DNA of 11,159 nt from Candidatus Coatesiibacteriota bacterium (GTDB lineage Bacteria; RBG-13-66-14), in NCBI GenBank assembly GCA_014728185.1, contig WJMB01000199.1, forward strand, positions 1 to 11,159. The letters run 5' to 3'. The notes under the pieces were generated by a model that was given only the letters and a program-made list of their open reading frames with translations, was not told the DNA's origin and searched no databases. Below are positions 1 through 6,207 of this stretch, in pieces; position 1 is the first letter of the stretch, and every line of letters starts with the position of its first letter. The translations under genes were made by a program, and so were the position numbers.

Positions 1-1671
1 CTTGAAGGCGATGGAGGTTTCCTCGGATTCCTCGTCGGTGACGGTCTTGACGCCGGCGGCCAGCCAGAGGGTCTCGTCGTTCTCGGCGGCCTCGCGCAGG
101 CGGTCGACCTGATCGGGGTCGGTGATGTTGACCCAGTACTCCCGTTCGCCCTGGCGCACCAGCACCCGGGCCTGGGATACGCCCATGTCGTAGCTGACGC
201 CCCGCTCGGCGGCGTTGGACTGGATGACCTGGGTGATCAGGGAGTCGAGGTTGTTCTCCTGGGCGACCATGGAACCGGACATGCCGCCGGTGTAGGCCAT
301 GCCCGAGGCGCGCTCCTCGGCGGCGGCCACGGTATCTTCGGAGACGGTGGAGGGCGAGGAGGTGATTCCGCCCACGGCGCCGCCGTCGCCGTAGGCCTCG
401 CTCTCGGTGTCGACCTCGCCGCGCTCGACGGCCTCGGCCGCTTTATTGATCCGGGTGACGCCGATATCGAAGATGTCGGTGTCGTCGTCGACCACGCCGG
501 AGTCCTCGAGTTCGCGGCGCACGGTCTCTTCATCGTAGTAACGGCCGCCTTCGTAGATGTAGGAGGCGACCTCGCCGGTGGCGGCGTCCTGGTATATCTG
601 GCGGTAGGAGAGGTACTCGAAGCTGCCGTTGGTCTCGTAGGCCACCTGCTTGAAGGCCGCGGTGGCGCCGGGGTCCTGGTCCAGGCCCGAGCAGCCGATG
701 GCGAAGATGCTGGCGCCGAGGTCCTGGGCGTCGTCGATGGCGTCCTCGAGGTCGTAGTACTCGTCGTCGTATTCGTGGGGACCGGCGTCGCCGATGAGGA
801 AGACCAGCTTGGTGACCTCGTTGTCATCGTCCCAGTCGATCTCGTTGAGGCCGTCGTCGAGGGCCCGGTAGACGCTCTCCGGGGTGTCGCCGCCGCCGCC
901 GGCGTAGATGGCGTTGATCACGCCGTGGAGCTCGACGACGTCGTAGGTGAAGTCGCTGATCTTGGTGACGTAGGCGTCGCCGCGGTCGCGGTACTCGACG
1001 ATGGCGAAGCGCACCGCCGGGGCCGGGTTGCCCTGGGCGATTTCGGCGGCGATCTCGCGCATCTTCTGTTTGACGACCTCGATCTCGTCGCCCATGCTGC
1101 CCGTGGTGTCGACCAGGAAGGCCACGTCCATCCGCGGGGCGTCCTCGCCGGGCTCGACGAAGATCACGGGGGTGTCGGGCTTGCCGTAGCGCACGTCACG
1201 GATCTTGTCGACGAGCTGGCCGCTGAGCATATCGAGCATCTCGAAGACGCCCTCGACGCTGCCGCTCTCGGCGCGCACGCCGCCCAGTATCTCACCGGTC
1301 TCCACGCCGAGGACCTGGGCGTCCAGGCGCATGCTCTCGCCGACCATGGTCAGCGAGCCCATGATCATCAGGTCCAGCTTGAGAATCCGCCCGACCTCCA
1401 CGGCCTCCTCGGGATCGGTGATTCCCGTGCCTCCCAGAGCGTGCTCCTGCAGCACCTGGTCCAGGCGCTCACGCTCGACGACGGTGATGTCGGGCTGGTT
1501 GGCCAGGTCGGTCATCAGCATCTCGGCCAGGCCCTCGGAGAGGTAGTCGTAGCTCTCGTCGGGGGCCTGGACCTTGAAGTACAGCACGCCCAGTTGCACC
1601 TTGGCCAGGGCCGGCGCCGTCAGGGCCGCCAGAACCAGCGCCACCAATATTGCCGTATACTTACCGCGCAT
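1..1671 (-). CDS. Secreted CsgG/FlgO-like + von Willebrand factor A domain protein (3' end beyond left edge)
   Basis: This is an open reading frame of 557 codons with no stop before the window edge, so the C-terminus is missing. The ATG at 1671 follows a good ribosome site (GGGAGGAACG). Residues 1-23 form a signal peptide ending in ALA, so the protein is exported. Residues 25-160 resemble the CsgG/FlgO/TolB-like N-terminal fold: a short strand (VQLGVLYF), then SEGLAEMLMTDLA, VVERERLDQVLQE, LMIMGSL and VETGEIL. Residues 182-360 are a VWA domain with an intact metal-ion site: D188-x-T190-x-S192 (DTTGSM), T263 in GGGDTPES, and D295 in LIGDAGPHE. The stretch after residue 380 is acidic and low in complexity and was not recognised. 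VWA domains bind divalent metal and mediate protein contacts; CsgG-like domains occur in secretion and flagellar-envelope proteins. The combined role is unknown. It is divergent from the HgdC-type gene and is not in the ORF set because it has no stop in the window. Confidence 0.88.
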   Translation of the reverse strand, partial: MRGKYTAILVALVLAALTAPALAKVQLGVLYFKVQAPDESYDYLSEGLAEMLMTDLANQPDITVVERERLDQVLQEHALGGTGITDPEEAVEVGRILKLDLMIMGSLTMVGESMRLDAQVLGVETGEILGGVRAESGSVEGVFEMLDMLSGQLVDKIRDVRYGKPDTPVIFVEPGEDAPRMDVAFLVDTTGSMGDEIEVVKQKMREIAAEIAQGNPAPAVRFAIVEYRDRGDAYVTKISDFTYDVVELHGVINAIYAGGGGDTPESVYRALDDGLNEIDWDDDNEVTKLVFLIGDAGPHEYDDEYYDLEDAIDDAQDLGASIFAIGCSGLDQDPGATAAFKQVAYETNGSFEYLSYRQIYQDAATGEVASYIYEGGRYYDEETVRRELEDSGVVDDDTDIFDIGVTRINKAAEAVERGEVDTESEAYGDGGAVGGITSSPSTVSEDTVAAAEERASGMAYTGGMSGSMVAQENNLDSLITQVIQSNAAERGVSYDMGVSQARVLVRQGEREYWVNITDPDQVDRLREAAENDETLWLAAGVKTVTDEESEETSIAFK

Positions 1672-1813
1672 CGTTCCTCCCTCTTCTAGCTTATGATCTA
1701 TGGATGGCCGCCGGTCGCGTCGCTGGGCTTCATCGTTCGCTGGGGCGCACCGGTAAACCGTTAGGATAAGCCGTCCCCTCTTCGCCTTCCACGGGCCGCT
1801 TTCTCATCGGTTA

Positions 1814-1843
1814 TTGAAAGCATCCGGGAAGGCGGATTAATAC
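1814..1843 (+). promoter_or_regulatory. Candidate sigma-70-type promoter for the HgdC-type gene
   Basis: TTGAAA (1814-1819) matches the -35 box at five of six positions. It is followed after 17-18 bases by TTAATAC, a poor -10. It would overlap the candidate minus-strand promoter, making this a compact divergent control region between the VWA gene and the activator gene. Confidence 0.25.
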
Positions 1844-1849
1844 TCTACG

Positions 1850-1858
1850 ATTGTAGCA
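1850..1858 (-). promoter_or_regulatory. Candidate extended -10 promoter for the VWA gene
   Basis: Read on the minus strand, the bases are TGCTACAAT: an extended -10 (TGn) followed by TACAAT, five of six matching TATAAT. No good -35 box lies 16-18 bases upstream, which extended -10 promoters can tolerate. It would give a 5' leader of about 170 bases before the ATG at 1671. It is a motif match only. Confidence 0.3.
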
Positions 1859-1912
1859 CTTTTCCGGTTCCTTCACTTGGCGGCGGTGAAATGCTTGTGG
1901 TAATGTAAGACC

Positions 1913-2740
1913 ATGAAAGACGGGCACTATCTCGGTTTGGACATCGGATCGACCAGCACCCAGGCGGTTTTTATCACGGTGAGCGCCGGGACGGTCCGGG
2001 TGAGGGCGCGGGCCTGGAGGCCGACGGGGGCCGACGGCGCCGGGACCGCCGAGCGTTTGCGCCGCGAGGTCTGCGACGGCGTCGAGCCCGCCCTGACCGT
2101 GGCCACGGGCTACGGTCGCCGCGCCGTGCGGGCCGATCGCGCCCTGACCGAGATCACCTGCCTGGCTCTGGGAGCCCGCGATCTGGACGCCGATGTCGTC
2201 GGCGCCCTGGACGTCGGCGGCCAGGACGCCAAGTTCGTCTGGATCGATCCCCGGGGGCGCTGCGCCGGCTTCGCCCTCAACGACCGCTGCGCCGCCGGCA
2301 CCGGCCGCTTCCTCGAGCTCGCCGCCCGCATCTGCGAGCTGCCCCTCGCCGAATGGGACGACCTCGACCCGCCCCCGCCCGACGAGCCCGGCCTCTCGGC
2401 GACCTGCGGCGTATTCGCCGAGAGCGAGCTGGTCGGGCGCCTGTCCCGGGGCGAAGACCCGCGCAGGCTCGTCGGCGCCGCCGTGCGCTCCATCGCCGGA
2501 CGCCTGACCGCGCTGCCCGCCGCCGCCGGGCGTCCTCCCGCAGATCCCGCCCGCGGCCTGCTCCTCGCCGGAGGGGTGGCCAAGAACGAGCCGGCAGCCG
2601 CCGCCCTGAGCGAGGCCTTCGCCGCCCTGGGACTGCCCCTGCGCCGTCCGGAACGACCGGCCTTCGTCACCGCCCGGGGCGCCGCCCTGGCCGCGGTGAG
2701 GCTTCATCAACCTGACAGCGAACCCACACCCGGGAGGTAA
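1913..2740 (+). CDS. BadF/BadG/BcrA/HgdC-type ATPase (2-hydroxyacyl-CoA dehydratase activator family)
   Basis: A 275-residue protein of the ASKHA ATPase superfamily, a usual length for single-domain activators. Signature segments in order are LGLDIGSTSTQAV (7-19, phosphate loop), TEITCLALGA (79-88), DVGGQDAKFV (100-109), NDRCAAGTGRFLE (123-135), SATCGVFAESELVGRL (162-177) and LLLAGGVAKNE (216-226). Cys126 and Cys165 sit where the family holds the [4Fe-4S] cluster bridged between two subunits. Known members use ATP to push one electron into a 2-hydroxyacyl-CoA dehydratase or benzoyl-CoA reductase. No dehydratase or reductase subunit is visible here, so the substrate cannot be inferred; orphan members of the family are common. 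The ATG has only a weak ribosome site. The stop codon lies inside the ribosome site of the next gene, pointing to an operon. Family assignment is confident; the pathway is unknown. Confidence 0.88.
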   Translation: MKDGHYLGLDIGSTSTQAVFITVSAGTVRVRARAWRPTGADGAGTAERLRREVCDGVEPALTVATGYGRRAVRADRALTEITCLALGARDLDADVVGALDVGGQDAKFVWIDPRGRCAGFALNDRCAAGTGRFLELAARICELPLAEWDDLDPPPPDEPGLSATCGVFAESELVGRLSRGEDPRRLVGAAVRSIAGRLTALPAAAGRPPADPARGLLLAGGVAKNEPAAAALSEAFAALGLPLRRPERPAFVTARGAALAAVRLHQPDSEPTPGR

Positions 2741-2743
2741 GCC

Positions 2744-3667
2744 GTGCGACCACTCCCCGCCATCCCCACCGCCCTGATCCTGGTTATCCTGTTTCTGGGC
2801 CTGGCCGGCTGCCGCGTCGAGGTCAACCCCGCCGTCGAGCTGCCCGGCAAAATCCTCTACACCACCGAGGTCGATGGGATGAGCCAGGTCATCCTCAACA
2901 CCCCCCAGGGCGACGACGCCGAGGTTGTCACCGACTCCGGCCTGCTGCGCAACGTCACCGGCTTCTACGAGCCCCATCCCGTGCCCGGCGGCGAGGCTAT
3001 CGTCTGTGTGGCCGCTGTCCAGGGCTTCCGCGAGATCTGCCTGATCGAGCTCACCGACCCACCCACGGCCAAGCTGCTGACCGAAGAGGGCAGTTACAAG
3101 GCCGACCCCGTGGTCTCCCACGACGGCTTCTACGTCTACTACGTCTCGACCAGCATCCTCGGCGACGACGAAATCTACCGCCTCGAACTCGACAACCCCC
3201 GCAAGGAGCCCGAGCGACTCACCGACCGGCGCTCCGACGACAGCGAGCCGATCATCAGCTCCGACGGCAACGACCTGGTCTTCATCTCCGACCAGAACGG
3301 CTCGATGGACCTCTACAACATCGACCTCACCGGCGAGGAGGAGCCGCGACGGCTCACCGACATGGACGGCGACATCAACGCCCCCTGCTTCGACGCCGAG
3401 AGCGACTACATCCTCTTCGACGTCCTCTCCGAAGGCAACCTGGATATCGGCTACGTCCGCCTGACCTCCACCAACTCGGGCACCCTCATCGAAACCGAGG
3501 ACTGGATGGAGTACTGCCCGGCGATCTCCGCCTCGGGCGACTACATCATGGTCATCAGCAACCTGGACAAACAGGTCGACATCTGCCTCTACACCTGGTA
3601 CGGCGAGTTCGTCCGCCGGGTCACCGACGACGAGGTCCGGGAGTACGATCTCGTCTGGTACTGGTAG
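2744..3667 (+). CDS. Lipoprotein with PD40 / TolB-like beta-propeller repeats
   Basis: A 307-residue protein beginning with GTG. The ribosome site GGGAGG overlaps the end of the upstream gene and the two are 3 bases apart, so translational coupling is likely. Residues 1-23 are a lipoprotein signal with a hydrophobic core (ALILVILFLGL) and lipobox LAGC, making Cys23 the predicted lipidated residue. The rest holds repeated blades of the PD40/WD40-like type, for example DPVVSHDGFYVYYVS, EPIISSDGNDLVFISDQNGS and APCFDAESDYILFD, each followed by an LYNIDL-like strand. Such propellers occur in TolB and in many envelope proteins and usually act as binding platforms. It is shorter than TolB (about 430 residues) and lacks an obvious TolB N-terminal domain, so it is not TolB itself. 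The function and the reason for pairing with an HgdC-type ATPase are unknown. Confidence 0.82.
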   Translation: MRPLPAIPTALILVILFLGLAGCRVEVNPAVELPGKILYTTEVDGMSQVILNTPQGDDAEVVTDSGLLRNVTGFYEPHPVPGGEAIVCVAAVQGFREICLIELTDPPTAKLLTEEGSYKADPVVSHDGFYVYYVSTSILGDDEIYRLELDNPRKEPERLTDRRSDDSEPIISSDGNDLVFISDQNGSMDLYNIDLTGEEEPRRLTDMDGDINAPCFDAESDYILFDVLSEGNLDIGYVRLTSTNSGTLIETEDWMEYCPAISASGDYIMVISNLDKQVDICLYTWYGEFVRRVTDDEVREYDLVWYW

Positions 3668-3700
3668 CCGAATTGAGACCCCGCGCCCGTCTCCCCATGC

Positions 3701-3729
3701 TGGACTTGAATAACCGACTGTGCTAGACT
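3701..3729 (+). promoter_or_regulatory. Candidate promoter for the rsmG-parA block
   Basis: TGGACT (3701-3706, four of six to TTGACA) is followed by a 17-base spacer and TGCTAGACT, an extended -10 with TAGACT at 3724-3729. Transcription would start near 3736. This overlaps the annotated GTG of rsmG (3720), so if the promoter is real, translation must begin at a later, non-ATG codon. Confidence 0.35.
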
Positions 3730-4553
3730 CGCCCTTGTTTCAGCGCGCCCTGACCATCGGCGCCGCCGCCTCACGGACCGGTCCGCCGGGCTCAGATGTC
3801 GATCCCGTCGCCTCCGACGACCTGCGGAAGTCCCTCGGCGCCTACGCCCGACTTCTGGAAACCTGGAACCGGCGCTTCAACCTCGTCTCGCGCGCCGCCG
3901 AGCCCGATGCGCTGATCGCCGACGCCCTCGTCGACGCCGCCGCCCTGGCCGCCGTCCTCCCACCCGACGGGCTCATCGTCGACGCCGGCGCCGGCGCCGG
4001 TCTGCCCGCCCTGCCCCTGGCGCTGCTGCGGCCCGACCTCCGACTCCTCCTCGTCGAACCCCGCCGCCGCCGCGCCAGTTTCCTCCACCGCCTGGGGGGG
4101 CTGGACTGGGGGGCTGGAAAAAAACCAACCCCCACCGAGGGCGAACCGTATCCCGCCACGACCGCACCGCAACCAACCCGGGGGCTGGACTGGGGGGCTG
4201 GTCGGAAGGCGGACCCCGTGGGTAGCGAGCCGTCCTCCGGCACGGCCACCCCGACCGCGCCGTTCACCGCCGCCCGCTGGACCGTCCTCGAAGATCGCGT
4301 CGAGAGCCCGGACCTGCTTAACGAACGCGCCGCTCCCGACGCCGTCTACACCCGGGCCGTCTGGAACCCCGCCGAAGCCTGGACGGCCTGCGAGCGTCTG
4401 CTGACCCCCGACCGCCGCCTGATCTGTCTGGTGGGCGAAAGTGAACCCCGGCCCTCCGACGCCTGGAATTGCCAAACCTACGAAGAGCTGTTGCCCGATC
4501 CCGGTCCCTGGGCCCGGCGCCGCCTCTTCCTGCGCCGCAAGGTGATTGACTGA
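3720..4553 (+). CDS. rsmG: 16S rRNA (guanine-527-N7) methyltransferase RsmG (GidB), with in-frame insert
   Basis: RsmG uses S-adenosylmethionine to methylate N7 of G527 of 16S rRNA. Family landmarks are YARLLETWNRRFNLVS near residues 41-56, the SAM-binding loop LIVDAGAGAGLPALPLALL (about 85-103), LLLVEP followed by RRRRASFLHRL, and a late VYTRAVWNPAEAW...LICLVG. The reading frame is 277 codons, against about 207-240 for typical members. The excess is an N-terminal extension plus a Gly/Pro-rich insert (about 126-180) containing a duplicated GLDWGAG(K/R)K motif. The insert falls after the second core strand and helix and before TVLEDRVE, so the fold could tolerate it. The start is uncertain: GTG 3720, TTG 3735 and CTG 3750 are in frame, none with a good ribosome site, and a possible promoter overlaps the GTG. 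The order rsmG-parA-parB supports the identification. Divergence is high, so activity is not certain. Confidence 0.82.
   Translation: MLDSPLFQRALTIGAAASRTGPPGSDVDPVASDDLRKSLGAYARLLETWNRRFNLVSRAAEPDALIADALVDAAALAAVLPPDGLIVDAGAGAGLPALPLALLRPDLRLLLVEPRRRRASFLHRLGGLDWGAGKKPTPTEGEPYPATTAPQPTRGLDWGAGRKADPVGSEPSSGTATPTAPFTAARWTVLEDRVESPDLLNERAAPDAVYTRAVWNPAEAWTACERLLTPDRRLICLVGESEPRPSDAWNCQTYEELLPDPGPWARRRLFLRRKVID
4096..4201 (+). repeat. Intragenic direct repeat (22-bp identical core, 84-bp period) inside rsmG
   Basis: The same 22 bases occur at 4096-4117 and 4180-4201, containing CTGGACTGGGGGGCTGG. The offset is 84 bases, exactly 28 codons, so frame is kept and both copies encode GLDWGAG followed by K/R-K. 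After copy 1, CCAACCCCC can pair with GGGGGCTGG across an A-run (one mismatch), giving a hairpin; CCAACCC also precedes copy 2. Confidence 0.85.
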
Positions 4554-4554
4554 C

Positions 4555-5322
4555 GTGAAAACCCGCCGCATCGCCATCGCCAACCAGAAGGGCGGGGTCG
4601 GCAAGACCACCACCGCCATCAACCTGGGCGCCTCCCTGGCCGCCGCCGGACGACCCACCCTGATCGTCGATGTCGACCCCCAGGGCAACGCCGGCTCGGG
4701 CCTGGGCGTCTATTCCGGCGAGGGCGAAAAGACGCTCAAGGACGTCCTCAACGGCCTCTGCTCGATGACCGAGGCCCTGCGCCCCACCGCCGTCGAGGGT
4801 CTCTATCTGGTACCCAGCTCGCCGGAGATGGTCTCCCTGGAGCGCGACCTCCTCGGCGCCCAGGACGCCCCGCTGCGTCTGCGCCGCGCCGTCGAGAGCC
4901 TCGAGGGCTTCGCCTATATGCTCTTCGACTGCCCGCCCTCCCTGGGCCTGTTGACCCTCAACGCCATGCTGGCCGCCGACGGCGTGCTGATTCCCGTCCA
5001 GGCCGAGTACTACGCCCTCGAGGGGCTGACCCAACTGCTGCGCGCCGTCGAGTACGTCCGCGGCCGCCTGGGCCATCCCCTGGAGATCGACGGCGTACTG
5101 TTGACCATGTACGACTCGCGGACCCGCCTGGCCGAGGACGTCGAGAAACAGGTCCGCAAGCACTTCGGCCGCCGGGTCTACCAGACCGTCATCCCGCGCA
5201 ACGTGCGTCTCTCCGAGGCGCCCAGCCACGGTATGCCCGTGCTCGAGTACGCCCTGACCAGCCGCGGGGCCCAGAGCTACCTCGCGGTGGCCCGGGAGAT
5301 GCTCGCCGCCACCGCCGTCTAG
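4555..5322 (+). CDS. parA: Chromosome-partitioning ATPase ParA (Soj type)
   Basis: A 255-residue cytoplasmic Walker-type ATPase. With ATP it binds DNA non-specifically, and ParB stimulates its ATPase activity to move the origin region. It has the deviant Walker A KGGVGKTT (12-19, with both lysines), Walker A' DVDPQGN (39-45), and Walker B LFDCPPSLG (Asp125). There is no N-terminal helix-turn-helix, so it is the short chromosomal Soj/ParA type. I chose GTG 4555, one base after the rsmG stop, because AAGGTGA (4539-4545) sits about 9 bases upstream as a ribosome site; TTG 4546 (three residues longer, overlapping rsmG by eight bases) is the alternative. It follows rsmG directly, presumably in one transcript. 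Unlike most genomes, parB does not follow at once but lies 885 bases away. Identity is very secure. Confidence 0.97.
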   Translation: MKTRRIAIANQKGGVGKTTTAINLGASLAAAGRPTLIVDVDPQGNAGSGLGVYSGEGEKTLKDVLNGLCSMTEALRPTAVEGLYLVPSSPEMVSLERDLLGAQDAPLRLRRAVESLEGFAYMLFDCPPSLGLLTLNAMLAADGVLIPVQAEYYALEGLTQLLRAVEYVRGRLGHPLEIDGVLLTMYDSRTRLAEDVEKQVRKHFGRRVYQTVIPRNVRLSEAPSHGMPVLEYALTSRGAQSYLAVAREMLAATAV

Positions 5323-5406
5323 CCCCGGGCCTGACGGCGCACTCGGCAAATAGTGGCCCGTGCCGCTGTCTCCCTCTGTTGCCATCCGAAGCGGGACGGC
5401 TCGAGA

Positions 5407-5429
5407 AGCGCGGAGGCGCTAAGTGTTTT
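5407..5429 (+). terminator. Weak candidate terminator after parA
   Basis: AGCGC-GGAG-GCGCT forms a 5-bp stem with a four-base loop, followed by AAGTGTTTT. The stem is short and the T-run is broken, so the call is tentative. It would separate parA transcription from the low-G+C spacer. Confidence 0.25.
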
Positions 5430-5486
5430 GAAGGTGGTTTTTGCTAAGTTCTTTTTGCTAAGTACTTTTTGTTACGTGGTTTTCGC
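5425..5486 (+). repeat. T-rich 14-bp tandem repeats (iteron-like)
   Basis: Units are TTTTTGCTAAGTTC (5438-5451), TTTTTGCTAAGTAC (5452-5465) and TTTTTGTTACGTGG (5466-5479), then a partial TTTTCGC. A looser unit GTTTTGAAGGTGG precedes them at 5425-5437. Units 1 and 2 differ at one position. A 14-bp period does not fit codons, so the array is not coding. Short direct iterons of this kind are typical of protein-binding arrays or unwinding regions, but the binding protein is unknown. Confidence 0.75.
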
Positions 5487-5687
5487 ATCACACACGATCC
5501 CGGACCAGATAGCTTCAACTCTAAACCCCGACCCACCTCGTAGAAAGGTGGCTGATAGAAGGCGATGTCGAAGAAAGATAAGCCAGCAGCCTTATCCTCT
5601 CGGCGCATACTCGTTATATACGCTTGTCGTTAGCCTACTTGGGATCGATGCACCATCATCTAGGCCCACGAAGCCAAGCAGTTCCTT

Positions 5688-5718
5688 TTGAGCGCTGAGA
5701 AGTCAGAACGGGTATAAC
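5688..5718 (+). promoter_or_regulatory. Weak promoter-like site in the parA-parB spacer
   Basis: TTGAGC (5688-5693) and TATAAC (5713-5718, five of six) are separated by 19 bases, longer than ideal. If active it would transcribe rightward through the structured part of the spacer toward parB. Confidence 0.25.
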
Positions 5719-5822
5719 AGGAAAGGGGGAAACTCACGTAACCCGCCACAAACAGATAATGCAAAGTGCCAACCTGCTTATCCGCTAACTGCTGATAATT
5801 GAACGATATTCAGTAACACCCC

Positions 5823-5884
5823 GGTCCGTGACAGTTAAGTGATCCCGTGGTTTTTTGTAAAAGGGATCGCGCCCCGTTCGGACC
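5823..5884. other. Two-stem hairpin structure in the parA-parB spacer
   Basis: An inner stem GATCCC (5841-5846) pairs with GGGATC (5863-5868), extendable by a G-C and a G-T pair. It is nested in an outer stem GGTCCG (5823-5828) pairing with CGGACC (5879-5884). The loop is T-rich then A-rich. It could be part of a structured RNA or a DNA cruciform; no known RNA family was recognised. Confidence 0.45.
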
Positions 5885-5913
5885 CGATTGCCGCTCGACC
5901 CATAAGTGCATCA

Positions 5914-5943
5914 ATAACAGGCAATAATGTTGTAGAGTATAAT
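5914..5943 (+). promoter_or_regulatory. Sigma-70-type promoter likely driving parB
   Basis: A perfect TATAAT lies at 5938-5943, and 18 bases upstream is ATAACA (5914-5919, four of six to TTGACA). It points to parB. Transcription would start near 5950 and leave a leader of about 255 bases before the parB ATG. This gives parB its own promoter, so parA and parB could be expressed separately. Confidence 0.5.
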
Positions 5944-6207
5944 ACCGGGATCTAAGCGCGACGCACCTGAACGGCGAATACCTGCACATGAGCCTCGCAG
6001 TATCCGCCATGATCTGGTCCGAACACGTTCCATAAAGCCATTAATAGACTTCGGCTGAAGAGACGCGCTCCTTTGCCTTGGGCGATGCCGGTCCGGGGTT
6101 CATCGACTTGCCCCTGGGGGCGCACTCCGACGAATCGCTGGTTACCGAGGCACATCCCGAAGCTGGAACGAGTACCCAGCCAAGCGGATCATCCAGAGAC
6201 TGAAGCC

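Larger units (their letters stand above)
5323..6207. other. Gene-less, low-G+C spacer splitting parA from parB
   Basis: There are 885 bases without a convincing gene. Four hand-counted 60-base lines in it run 43-55 % G+C, against 70 % for a line of parA. The open frames inside (5353-5691 plus strand, 5810-6010 minus strand) have no ribosome site, domain or sensible composition. It contains a T-rich 14-bp tandem array (5425-5486) and hairpins at 5533-5551 (CCACCT/AGGTGG) and 5577-5596 (GATAAG/CTTATC). There is also a two-stem structure at 5823-5884 and two promoter-like sites pointing toward parB. From about 6040 on the composition rises back to normal. No consensus parS, DnaA box (TTATCCACA), tRNA or known RNA family was recognised. 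It could be an origin, an untranslated regulatory RNA, or decayed foreign DNA. Confidence 0.6.

Noticed and set aside
775..1689. Plus-strand open frame of 304 codons
   Set aside because: It lies antisense to the VWA gene, which has a signal peptide, ribosome site and intact metal site on the minus strand.
1811..3121. Minus-strand open frame of 436 codons
   Set aside because: It lies antisense to the HgdC-type gene, whose plus-strand frame has every family motif; composition is typical of a reverse-frame shadow.
3675..3693. Hairpin GAGAC/GTCTC after the PD40 lipoprotein gene
   Set aside because: A five-pair stem with a nine-base loop and no T-run; too weak for a terminator call.
5314..5338. 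Hairpin GCCGTC/GACGGC over the parA stop
   Set aside because: A six-pair stem with a large loop and no T-run; expected by chance at this G+C.
5353..5691. 112-codon plus-strand frame in the spacer
   Set aside because: It crosses the 14-bp repeats in different frames, has no ribosome site and no recognisable composition or domain.
5709..5745. Group II intron domain V-like hairpin
   Set aside because: CGGGT...GAAA...ACCCG has a GAAA loop but lacks the catalytic AGC triad and correct stem pairing, and no intron protein is present.
5577..5790. DnaA boxes
   Set aside because: TTATCCTCT and TTATCCGCT share only the TTATCC half with TTATCCACA, and they are not clustered, so I do not claim an origin.
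6073..6207. Extended N-terminus for ParB
   Set aside because: The conserved GLGRGLDDLI motif begins right after the ATG at 6208, and the 45 upstream codons look non-coding.
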